Shown: positions 1 to 7,588 of the stretch, one piece after another
How positions within the stretch are numbered: the stretch's first letter is position 1
Layout of the letters: every line of letters starts with the position of its first letter
DNA from: an uncultured Prevotellaceae bacterium
Lineage (GTDB): Bacteria; Bacteroidota; Bacteroidia; Bacteroidales; Bacteroidaceae
Direction: 5' to 3'
DNA: 64,000 nucleotides
Assembly: GCA_900318815.1 (NCBI GenBank)
Contig: ONMA01000021.1
Span: 51,658-115,657, forward strand
The notes under the pieces: generated by a model
What the model was told of the DNA's origin: nothing
The model's database searches: none
The model's input: the letters and a program-made list of their open reading frames with translations, nothing else
Position numbers and translations under genes: made by a program

Positions 1-2508
1 TAACACCCGATTCGCCTGTTTAAAGTCTATATCAAGAGAGAAACTGACCTTGATTTGTGGTTTACACTCAACATATTCATCTTGAAAAAGACTTCCCTCA
101 TAGAACTCTCGTTTAATCATAGGGAAACTCTTGTCGCTAAAACTTTTCTTCCAAATCCTGTCAAGATCCAATTCCGCAATCGTATATTCACCATTAACAG
201 AAAGCGGTTTATAACTACCTGCATACTTCTGTTTCAGCATGTTCAGCCCAAAACGATTGACTCTACAGAAAACCTTAACAAACAATTTCTTCGGACGAGC
301 GATAAGTACATTGAATCGATACTTGGCCAAATAGTCTTTCTCTATCATCATCAGAGAAGTCATTACCTTTTGGTCGTAATCCACAGTGTTATCAAATATA
401 TACCCGAAGTCATCGGCAGAGACCAACATGTTACGCTTCTTGTCGTTGGCTACAAACATCTTGTTAATCTTGTTCAGAACCTCACGGATTTGAAAATGTC
501 GTAATGCTGATATGCCATGAAGAATCTTGCTGTACCTTTGATCTTCGAGGGCATAGCTCAATGCTGCAAAACCGTTTATCTCTGGTTTACGAGCAGCACG
601 TCCAACCTCCTGTACATAATCAGGTAGCAGTCCAGAAGGAGCATGATGATAAACCAACTGTATGTCGGGTATATCTACACCCATTCCGAATGCCTTGGTT
701 GAAATCATCACTTTTGCTTCGTTATCTTTAAAGCTTGAATATGCTAAATTCTTGTTGTCAGGTGTAAGTCCTGAATGATAAGCCACAGCAACACCTTCTT
801 TTCCATCAGCCTCTAACCGCTGAATCAGATTGTCTATGTGTTTTCTATAAGGTGCATAAACAATGGTTTTTACACCAACTTCGGCTATATCTTCAACAAA
901 CTTAACAGTTTCTTTCTCTTTCTCGGAGTCATAGTTGGACTTATACTTCTCGTGATTATCTATCACAAAAGTAATATTATTACGTTTTACTTCACCGATG
1001 AAAAGATGAGGGTCGTGCATGTAAAGGCTATTGACGCTATCAAAGACCATGTCATTGTCTCCACCGTAAATCGCAGTTGCGGTTACAGCCACCATTGGGA
1101 ATCGATAGTCTGTGTTCTTTCTTATTTTGTTGACATGTTGGCCCAAGAACCAGTAATCAACACGAAAATCACGTCCCCAAGTGGTAATGAGGTGTGCTTC
1201 GTCAATGACAAGTAGCCCCAATTTTCTCGTCTTTCCGATGAAGTATGTAATATCATAAGAAAGCAATAGCTCTGGAGAAAGATAGAGCACATCTATCTCT
1301 CCATTTTGGCAGTCTTCGATTACCCTGTCACGATCTATCAAACTTAATTCGCTATTTAGGAAGAAAACCTTTTGGAAGCCTCTTTCTTGCCTAATCTGCT
1401 CAACTTGATCTTTCATCAAGGCAATAAGAGGTGATACAACGATTGTCACATCATTGTTTTGCGACACATAGAATGCAGGTAATTGAAATAGCAGAGACTT
1501 TCCTGCACCCGTCGGTGCAGTCAAAAATAGATCTTTGAACTCCTCGCCAGCCTTTGCCTTCTCATATTCATTGATGATAGTCTCAACTATCAGTCCTTGG
1601 GAGATACTGATTATTTCTTTGCTGTAGTCAGGGTTCTTATATACTCGTAGTTCACGGAATGAAGCTTTCTCACCCCAATACTGATGGAGCAGGGCTGTAG
1701 TTTCCTCTGAGGGATTGAGCTCTTGTTTGACTTCTTTCTCGTCAAATTCGAATAACTGCCCACCAAACTGTCCTAACAACCAATTTACCTTTTCAAGCAT
1801 TTCTTTTGCTTGTTTATTCATCGGCTGTTTCTTAAATACCTTCACGATGACGCTCTTATTGAAGTCTTCATCTATCAGGCATTGGTTGAGAAATATGTCT
1901 AATCCGTATGGATCGCTGACTGTATCAATCACCAAATGCGTGTTGTCATCAGGTAGCAATTCTAAGGCTTTATGCTCAGTGAATACATATAGAGTATTAA
2001 AGTTCTCAACCGGCAATTTAATAGAATAAAAATAATTCTCTCCCACTTGCAACTGTTCTGCCATGTAGGTAGGCATCGCCTCACTACGTTCCTCAATGTT
2101 TTCCTGTCCCAATTTCTCTATATAATCTTCTTTTGCAAGAGGGAGAAGCGACCTGAAACCATCACAAACCAATATCAACCTATTTTTGAAAAAATCTGGT
2201 TGTATGTAGCTAATTAGGTAGCTAAACTGAGCAAAGGAAAGAATTGTATATTCTGTTTCTGGATTACCTAATGCCGTGTTTAGGGCAGAGAATACTCCAG
2301 CAAACCATGTCGGAGTAAACAATTCTTTATTCCCGTTCTTTGCAAAGGTACTTTTGTCAACAATGTACTTATCAAAGACTTTCAAGTTTACATATTGCTC
2401 TATGCCAATGAACACATATATAGGATTTGCGTTTCCTTTTGCTTTATTATCAAACAGAGACTTGACATAAGCAGTTAGTCTTTCTTTTATAGTTTGCAGA
2501 TTTTTCAT
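1..2508 (-). CDS. RecQ-like DEAD/DEAH helicase, C-terminus beyond window
   Basis: The minus-strand frame begins at the ATG ending at 2508 and stays open to the left edge, giving 836 codons; the C-terminus is not in the window. Residues 1-300 match nothing I recognise. From about 315 there is a superfamily 2 helicase core: Walker A APTGAGKS with Lys337, DEAH box VIDEAH with Asp436, VTATA near 475, then FGMGVDIPD and QEVGRAAR (about 633-640) in the second RecA domain. The last two are typical of RecQ-type 3'-5' DNA helicases. The long N-terminal part is unlike housekeeping RecQ, which starts directly with the helicase core. It may be an accessory or defence-type helicase, but no neighbour in view supports that. 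Helicase identity is firm; the biological role is unknown. Confidence 0.9.
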   Translation of the reverse strand, partial: MKNLQTIKERLTAYVKSLFDNKAKGNANPIYVFIGIEQYVNLKVFDKYIVDKSTFAKNGNKELFTPTWFAGVFSALNTALGNPETEYTILSFAQFSYLISYIQPDFFKNRLILVCDGFRSLLPLAKEDYIEKLGQENIEERSEAMPTYMAEQLQVGENYFYSIKLPVENFNTLYVFTEHKALELLPDDNTHLVIDTVSDPYGLDIFLNQCLIDEDFNKSVIVKVFKKQPMNKQAKEMLEKVNWLLGQFGGQLFEFDEKEVKQELNPSEETTALLHQYWGEKASFRELRVYKNPDYSKEIISISQGLIVETIINEYEKAKAGEEFKDLFLTAPTGAGKSLLFQLPAFYVSQNNDVTIVVSPLIALMKDQVEQIRQERGFQKVFFLNSELSLIDRDRVIEDCQNGEIDVLYLSPELLLSYDITYFIGKTRKLGLLVIDEAHLITTWGRDFRVDYWFLGQHVNKIRKNTDYRFPMVAVTATAIYGGDNDMVFDSVNSLYMHDPHLFIGEVKRNNITFVIDNHEKYKSNYDSEKEKETVKFVEDIAEVGVKTIVYAPYRKHIDNLIQRLEADGKEGVAVAYHSGLTPDNKNLAYSSFKDNEAKVMISTKAFGMGVDIPDIQLVYHHAPSGLLPDYVQEVGRAARKPEINGFAALSYALEDQRYSKILHGISALRHFQIREVLNKINKMFVANDKKRNMLVSADDFGYIFDNTVDYDQKVMTSLMMIEKDYLAKYRFNVLIARPKKLFVKVFCRVNRFGLNMLKQKYAGSYKPLSVNGEYTIAELDLDRIWKKSFSDKSFPMIKREFYEGSLFQDEYVECKPQIKVSFSLDIDFKQANRVL

Positions 2509-3041
2509 ACTATCGGTGATATTACTATAACATTAATGGTATCCATAGGGTTCTTTCATTTACCTGCCTCTTACTGCCATTTTGACAATGTGCCAATTGT
2601 AAGCATCAGTAATTGAGACTGTTATAAACACACTACGTCACGCCTTCACCCCGTGTGGGCGTCTTTGAGCCGCCCCACATCCAGATTCTGTTGTCACATT
2701 TTACTTTTTTAGGGGGGGGGAGACTCAATTCACGAGGTGCAACACTCCCCCAAATGCACTGCAAATGTACAGAAAATCTTCGAATTGGCAAAAATTCCAC
2801 GCTGCTTTTTCGCGGTTTTTCACCTCTCTCACACTCATACATCATATTCCACCATAGACAACAGGACCACGTTCGTTCGGATTCCCAAATCCGAACGCCG
2901 CGAATATAAGCATCTCCAGATGCGCTTACTTTCCATTGTCAGAGCTTTTGTTTCGCATTAGAAATGCTTATACTCACGGCAGTCGGATTCCTGCATTATC
3001 AAGCGGCAGAGCCGAGCGAGGAAATCCGGCTGAACGGGGCT
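2509..3041. other. intergenic region with repeat copy and G-tract
   Basis: No gene is supported here. It contains a run of nine G at about 2712-2720 and, from 2871, a copy of the dispersed element described at 4049-4408. Short open frames on both strands have no recognisable sequence. Nothing else seen. Confidence 0.6.
2871..3000 (+). repeat. dispersed intergenic element, part A (copy 1)
   Basis: Begins GTTCGTTCGGAT, continues through the small inverted pair around TCCGAACG and the segment AAGCATCTCCAGATGCGCTTAC, and ends near GGCAGTCGGATT. It is nearly identical to 4049-4187. Part A also occurs at 3793-3847 (5' portion only) and, inverted and diverged, at 30221-30290. Confidence 0.75.
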
Positions 3042-3566
3042 TCACTCTATCTTCCTGCCTCTGTAATAGGCATCGAAGGCATCCTGGGCATAGCCGTTGC
3101 CCTTGTATTCGAAGCTCGAGGCTACCGCACCGTTCACCTTCTCGCCGTAATAGAACACGTTGAAGGCATCCTTGGCGTAGCCGCCGCCCAACTCCTTGAA
3201 CGAGTTGGCCACGGCATCAATCTTCTTGTCGCCATAGTACACGTTCCACTTCGTCTTGAAGTACCCTCTCTGCGGCATCGGCCTGTCGTCACGGTCATCA
3301 TGGTGGCGCCAGGTGTCATGCTTCTTCAGCCGGAACGTGGCCGGATCCACGAACTCCAGTACCCGTCCGTTCAGATACACATTGTTGCAGTCCTTGGCGT
3401 AGCCGCATCCTAAGTCCACGAAACTGCGCGCATCGGCTTGCGCCACCTGCTCATGGCCGAAATACACTCTGCCCCGTTCGGTCTCATACCGCTGACCGTA
3501 GGCCGTCGCACTCCACACCATTACCATTACTATCAGTAATCTGCGAATCATCATCATCTGTTTCAT
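3042..3566 (-). CDS. secreted DKNYY-repeat protein
   Basis: 174 residues with an N-terminal hydrophobic signal (about 1-24, ending TAYGQ). Three repeats of the DKNYY type follow, each built as a YaKDxxNVYYxGkk pattern: GYAKDCNNVYLNGR, GYAKDAFNVFYYGEK and GYAQDAFDAYYRGRK. A charged linker rich in His, Asp and Arg lies at about 83-95. The DKNYY family is widespread in Bacteroidetes surface or periplasmic proteins; its function is unknown. The ATG at 3566 fits a -7 box TATCTTTG 30 bases upstream. It stands alone, with repeats on both sides. Confidence 0.75.
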   Translation of the reverse strand: MKQMMMIRRLLIVMVMVWSATAYGQRYETERGRVYFGHEQVAQADARSFVDLGCGYAKDCNNVYLNGRVLEFVDPATFRLKKHDTWRHHDDRDDRPMPQRGYFKTKWNVYYGDKKIDAVANSFKELGGGYAKDAFNVFYYGEKVNGAVASSFEYKGNGYAQDAFDAYYRGRKIE

Positions 3567-3595
3567 AGTCTTTCTGTTTTATTGGTTGTTGAGTG

Positions 3596-3627
3596 CAAAG
3601 ATACACCATTTTCCCGTAACTGCCAAA
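3596..3627 (-). promoter_or_regulatory. Bacteroidetes promoter of the DKNYY gene
   Basis: Reading the minus strand, TTTG (3624-3627) is followed after 20 bases by TATCTTTG (3596-3603). This matches the -33 TTTG / -7 TAnnTTTG consensus. Confidence 0.75.
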
Positions 3628-3792
3628 TGGAAAATCCCTATTCCTTGAAAGGGAATGTCCTAAATCCTGTTCATTCGAATTTATTGACTCGAAACTGAGG
3701 TCTGAAACTAATTCCCGTCGCTCGACCTTTGGTCGCTTTGCTCGCAAAGAATGCCCGTAATTGTTCCGTAATTTTTCTATGCTGCGCCTGTC

Positions 3793-3847
3793 GTTCGTTC
3801 GGATTTCCAAATCCGAACGCCGCGAATATAAGCATCTCCAGATGCGC
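3793..3847 (+). repeat. dispersed intergenic element, part A (truncated copy)
   Basis: Only the first ~55 bases of part A are present, up to CCAGATGCGC, after which the sequence diverges. Confidence 0.7.
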
Positions 3848-4048
3848 CGTGCGTTCGGTTTTCTTCGCTCGGCTTTGCCGCTCATAAAACGGTAGTGGCT
3901 CACACGTCTAAGGTGTGAGCCACATTTTAACCTTTTATAGTGTTAATGGCGCGACAAAGGCATCCATCAGCACTTTTTACACCGCAAAATTAGTTCTTTT
4001 ATTCCAATCGACAAAACAAATTACAATTTTTCTTTTAAGATTTAACCC

Positions 4049-4408
4049 GTTCGTTCGGATTTCCAAATCCGAACGCCGCGAATATAAGCATCTCCAGATG
4101 CGCTTACCTTCCATTGTCAGTTCTTTTGTTTCGCATTGGAAATGCTTATACTCGCGGCAGTCGGATTGGGAAATCCGACTGAACGGGACGGTGTCCGACT
4201 GAACGGTGACTGAACGGTGACTGAACGTTTCTTTAGAGGTTCATGCAATAGTCCTGCCGACTCAAAACATGCTTCTTGCTATGAGGAACTATATGGGATG
4301 CTATCTGCAAATACTATCCTTTCGCTTTACCGACCTTGGTCAGCAAATCTGTCAACCATCGTCGGCATATCTGCTGACGATGGTCGGCAAAGGGGAACGA
4401 TACTATTC
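4049..4408 (+). repeat. composite dispersed element (parts A and B)
   Basis: Part A (4049-4187) is followed by short direct repeats of TGAACGGTGAC and then part B (4255-4408). Part B begins GCCGACTCAAAACATGC and ends GATACTATTC, with three ~21-base units of the form GGTCAGCAAA/GGTCGGCAAA that form imperfect inverted repeats (CCATCGTCGGCA / TGCTGACGATGG). The same A-B arrangement recurs in the opposite orientation at 30020-30290. No open frame is conserved, so this is probably a non-coding dispersed element. Confidence 0.75.
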
Positions 4409-4470
4409 TTTTATTAGAATAATAAGTACACTATTTTTCGAATAAAAAATCTATGGAACCGTAATATAGA

Positions 4471-4641
4471 TTACTTCTCCGATTGCTTTGCCTTTCCAAA
4501 AGTGAAGAGACCGACTACCGCAGCGATTGCCCCTATTGCAGTTGCTATTGCTGCTGTATTTGAGCCTACATATATTGCATAACACAATACACCTCCAAGA
4601 ACAATAACACAGAGGAAAGCGAGAAGCGTAGAGAACACCAT
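4471..4641 (-). CDS. small two-helix membrane protein (56 aa)
   Basis: 56 residues starting MVFSTLLAFL and ending KAKQSEK. Two hydrophobic segments (about 2-25 and 28-48, the second Ala/Ile-rich) are separated by a short polar turn GSNT, so a two-helix membrane hairpin is likely. The ATG overlaps the TGA of the upstream gene by one base (TGATG), which argues for coupled translation. A different frame over the same bases gives a Cys-rich nonsense peptide, which I discarded. The family is not recognised. A small toxin-like or phage-like membrane peptide is possible but unsupported. Confidence 0.6.
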   Translation of the reverse strand: MVFSTLLAFLCVIVLGGVLCYAIYVGSNTAAIATAIGAIAAVVGLFTFGKAKQSEK

Positions 4642-4799
4642 CAGCCTTCTCTTTCATATTTCTGTATAGCTGTTAAGATGTCACCACCAACATTCTCCCA
4701 GTCTTTGCGTATTGAATCGGAGTCGCTTGGAATGTTTATCTCCATCGGATTGTCACCCATGCCAAATAAATACAGAAGGGTCTTGATCATTACACTCAT
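4641..4799 (-). CDS. small protein of unknown function (52 aa)
   Basis: 52 residues: a hydrophobic start (MSVMIKTLLYLFGMG), then a polar acidic part ending AIQKYEREG. I chose the ATG at 4799. An upstream in-frame ATG at 4829 lies inside the -7 box CAAAGATA/TATCTTTG (4827-4834), so it cannot be on the transcript. It overlaps the next gene by one base and probably forms a two-gene operon with the 56-residue membrane protein. No family recognised. Confidence 0.55.
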   Translation of the reverse strand: MSVMIKTLLYLFGMGDNPMEINIPSDSDSIRKDWENVGGDILTAIQKYEREG

Positions 4800-4826
4800 A
4801 TTATTGCCAATTTGCTTATAACCATA

Positions 4827-4834
4827 CAAAGATA
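4827..4834 (-). promoter_or_regulatory. -7 box for the two small genes
   Basis: TATCTTTG on the minus strand, 28 bases upstream of the chosen start. A clear -33 TTTG was not found at the usual distance. Confidence 0.55.
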
Positions 4835-4933
4835 AACTGAAAATTCCAATTCCAACTTATATCACATACAAAATTAAACGTATTTCACATTGCTTAACAA
4901 TGTATTGCTAAGTAATTACAGTGCAATCAGTAT

Positions 4934-5095
4934 ATGAAAGTGTGTCATCATTAACCACAACGGATTTCACGGATTAAACGGATTTCACGGATTAAACGGA
5001 TTTTATAAGTTGCTGATGATCAGTTGAACTTAAATCCGTTTAATCCGTGAAATCCGTTGTTTTTAAATAAATCTTGTATTTTGACACACTTTCAT
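4934..5095. repeat. nested palindromic element downstream of the xylanase
   Basis: Outer perfect 14-base inverted repeats (4934-4947 and 5082-5095, ATGAAAGTGTGTCA) enclose inner perfect 27-base inverted repeats (4977-5003 and 5032-5058) made of ATCCGTTTAATCCGTG-type sequence. An extra direct copy of the inner unit lies at 4957-4976. It could act as a terminator for the xylanase gene or be a mobile palindromic element. A fragment of the same sequence occurs near 54498-54525. Confidence 0.75.
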
Positions 5096-5112
5096 CGCCT
5101 TCAGCGTCTTAG

Positions 5113-7446
5113 TTACTTCACTACCTTCTTACCGTTGACGATGTAGATGCCGGAGGGGAGGTCGTTGAGCGAGGTGGCGGGCAGGCGCATGCCATTGATG
5201 CTGTAGATGGCCTTCGGGGCATTGTCAAGGCCGTCGGCCTCAGTTCCGTCGATGCCGCTATAGAGCACGCCGCCGAGTCCGCGCACGAAGCCGGCATAGA
5301 CATGCTTGCGGTAGTAGTTCAGGTCCCAGATGCCGACGGGCGTGTTGGCACGCCATCCACTGTTGACGGGCGAGTCGGTGGGACACCACTGGCAGATACC
5401 CCACTGCTGTGCGGGAGGCACAAGACGCAGGAACTCCTTGATGATCCACTCGTAGTAGTTGGCCATGTTCTTGTGCTGGGTCTCGGTCATCTGGGCGGTA
5501 GGCACATCCTGACCATTGGCATTGACATAGCCCATGTCGAGCTCGCTCACACGGACATACTTGCCCGTAGCGGCCATGAGCCTGAACATGGTGGTGATGG
5601 CATTCTTCTTGCTGTTCTGCGTGCCGCTGTTCTCATAGTAGGAGATGTGCATCTGCGTACCAATGCCGTCAATCTTGGTGACTCCGTCGGCCTCCCACTT
5701 CTTAATCCAGTTGATGAGCGACTTGAGTTTCTTGTTCTGGTCCCAGTCGGACTCGAGGTTGTAGTCGTTGATGAAGAGCACGACATCCTCGGGGCCATAC
5801 TTGCGGGCCAGGCGGCAAGCCTGACGCACGTACTCCAGGTCGCCCATGAAGTCCTGCCAGTAGAAGGCATCGCCGCCCACGTCCCACGTGCCGTTGGGGT
5901 TATATCCCTGAGAGTGCTGCAGGGTGTAGTTGCCCTGGCCGTCGTTGCCGCCACCGGAGATAGCCTCGTTGACCAAGTCCCATGCCTTGACCTTGCCGCC
6001 ACAGGCAGTCATCATGCCCTTGATCCACTTGTCCATGGCATAGACCAGTGTGTCGTGACGCTCCTGCTGCGACAGGGGGACGGTGGTGGGCACATAGATG
6101 TAGGAAAGGCCGTCGACGATGGTGGGGGCGCCGATGCTGCCGCCATATTCCTTGACCCTGAACGAACTGACATCGGTTCCTTCAAAATCGCCGTTCTTGA
6201 GCTTCTCCACACCGCCAATCTTCAGGCTCACGTTGTCGAAGTAGTAATTGTTCTCCTCGGCCAGCTCGCTGAGGTTGAAGGCGATGCTCTGCCCTGCTGC
6301 GCTGAACTTGCCGCTCACGGTGACGGTCTTCCACTCGGTAGTGAAGTTGATGTTGCCCAAAGCCTCGTAGTGTACGTAGGAACCCGGGGCGTTGTGAATC
6401 TGGGTCGATGCGAAGGCGGGCTTGTCGGCACGCACCTCGGCAGAGAACACGAAGCTTGCCCCGTTGGCAAACGAGCCGGGCACCAGCCACAGCTGGTTGT
6501 CCCAGGCCTCCGAATGCCTTGCGGTGGCATGGGCCTTGATGCAGCGACGCTCATCATGGATGGTCTTGCCCTTCTTCTGTGCCTCGAACTTGATTTCCTT
6601 GATGTAGACATCGCCCACGTAGTTGGGAACATGCAGCAGCAGGAAACTGCTCTCCATGGTGGGGGTGAGGAGAACTTCCACATCCTTCCACTCGGTGGTG
6701 AAGGGCACGCTGACATTGGCACCGCCGCCCCAGTCGCCGAGATGGCCGCTCAGGGTGCCAGCCTTGGAGCCTCTTACGGTCATCGTCATCTTGTAGGTCT
6801 TGCCTTTCTGGGTGATGATGTCCGACATGGCCACAAACTGCACCTGCCAGGAATATTGCTTGGTGGTGGTCACCTTGAGTCCGTTGGTGGCATCGAAGGT
6901 GATGGAATAGCCGAATTCGGCTTCGGAGGCCTTCCAACCCACACTCTGCGAGGTGCGGAAGTCCTTATTGGCAATCACGTCCCAGACATCGACGTCGCCA
7001 TCAGTGAGTTCGGGTGCAGGCTTGTCGGCAAGCAGTTTCTTCAGCCAGCCGATAGGCTGCTGTGAGTGCCAGGCAAGGGTGTGACCATAGACGTTGAGTC
7101 CGGCCTGAGTGGCTGTGTTCACATAGTTCTTCACGGTGTTGAAGTTCATGTTGCCATTGCCATCCACACAGCTGGCCATCTTCATGGCATTGCCTGCCAC
7201 AGTCTCGGAGAAGTTCTTGTTGGTCATGTTCCTGACCAAGGAGTTGTTGAGGTAGTCGTTGACGGTAGTACCGGCACCAAGCTTGAAATGGGGGTACTTC
7301 GAGTAGTCGATGTACTCCTTGAGCGCATGGAACTCGTCCAAGTAACGATAGTTAGCATCGTTGGGCTTGCCCAACTCGAACCTTTCCTGTGCCAGGGCCG
7401 GAGCCGACATACAGGCTGAGAGCAATAATAAGTATAATTTCTTCAT
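5113..7446 (-). CDS. secreted GH10 endo-xylanase with inserted CBMs
   Basis: 777 residues. Signal peptide 1-19 (cleavage after SAPALA). The GH10 barrel starts at about 30 (FKLGAGTTVNDYL, YGHTLAWHSQQP) and is interrupted from about 148 to 425 by two beta-sandwich modules of the CBM4/9/22 type. It resumes from about 430 to 745. Catalytic acid/base is Glu494 in WDLVNEAI and the nucleophile is Glu635 in VRVSELDMGY. The C-terminus (IYSINGMRLP...GIYIVNGKKVVK) is a Por-secretion type sorting tail. This split-barrel arrangement is known in Bacteroidetes xylanases such as Prevotella Xyn10C. It cleaves beta-1,4-xylan, probably at the cell surface. It sits alone between repeats and the nuo operon. Confidence 0.95.
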   Translation of the reverse strand: MKKLYLLLLSACMSAPALAQERFELGKPNDANYRYLDEFHALKEYIDYSKYPHFKLGAGTTVNDYLNNSLVRNMTNKNFSETVAGNAMKMASCVDGNGNMNFNTVKNYVNTATQAGLNVYGHTLAWHSQQPIGWLKKLLADKPAPELTDGDVDVWDVIANKDFRTSQSVGWKASEAEFGYSITFDATNGLKVTTTKQYSWQVQFVAMSDIITQKGKTYKMTMTVRGSKAGTLSGHLGDWGGGANVSVPFTTEWKDVEVLLTPTMESSFLLLHVPNYVGDVYIKEIKFEAQKKGKTIHDERRCIKAHATARHSEAWDNQLWLVPGSFANGASFVFSAEVRADKPAFASTQIHNAPGSYVHYEALGNINFTTEWKTVTVSGKFSAAGQSIAFNLSELAEENNYYFDNVSLKIGGVEKLKNGDFEGTDVSSFRVKEYGGSIGAPTIVDGLSYIYVPTTVPLSQQERHDTLVYAMDKWIKGMMTACGGKVKAWDLVNEAISGGGNDGQGNYTLQHSQGYNPNGTWDVGGDAFYWQDFMGDLEYVRQACRLARKYGPEDVVLFINDYNLESDWDQNKKLKSLINWIKKWEADGVTKIDGIGTQMHISYYENSGTQNSKKNAITTMFRLMAATGKYVRVSELDMGYVNANGQDVPTAQMTETQHKNMANYYEWIIKEFLRLVPPAQQWGICQWCPTDSPVNSGWRANTPVGIWDLNYYRKHVYAGFVRGLGGVLYSGIDGTEADGLDNAPKAIYSINGMRLPATSLNDLPSGIYIVNGKKVVK

Positions 7447-7492
7447 AATGGATTGTGAATTGAAACGATAAAAGATTCTGTTGGATTCTGAA

Positions 7493-7527
7493 ACTCCCCC
7501 GACAGTCGTGCTGGCTATCGGGGGAGT
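7493..7527 (-). terminator. hairpin terminator at end of nuo operon
   Basis: Perfect 10-base arms ACTCCCCCGA (7493-7502) and TCGGGGGAGT (7518-7527) with a 15-base loop, about 60 bases downstream of the nuoN stop. On the minus strand it is followed by TTTCAG. Confidence 0.65.
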
Positions 7528-7588
7528 ATCTCATGTAAATGCTATAGTTGCATCATTATCTGCCTAACGGGTACACCCCATACAGCTG

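Larger units (their letters stand above)
3567..4470. other. intergenic region holding several repeats
   Basis: About 900 bases without a supported gene. Holds the promoter of the DKNYY gene, a short palindromic piece CGACCTTTGGTCG (near 3721), a truncated part-A copy at 3793-3847, and the full composite element at 4049-4408. Open frames crossing these repeats have no family features and are not called. Confidence 0.6.

Noticed and set aside
55-2470. Several short plus-strand frames in the first 2.5 kb
   Set aside because: They lie opposite a continuous minus-strand helicase frame with all expected motifs.
3484-3903. Minus-strand frame of 139 codons upstream of the DKNYY gene
   Set aside because: It runs through the promoter and a dispersed repeat and overlaps the real gene in another frame.
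5302-7065. Open frame of 587 codons on the plus strand opposite the xylanase
   Set aside because: It is antisense to a clear GH10 gene with catalytic motifs; its sequence is Val/Leu/His-rich with no family features, as expected from codon bias on the other strand.
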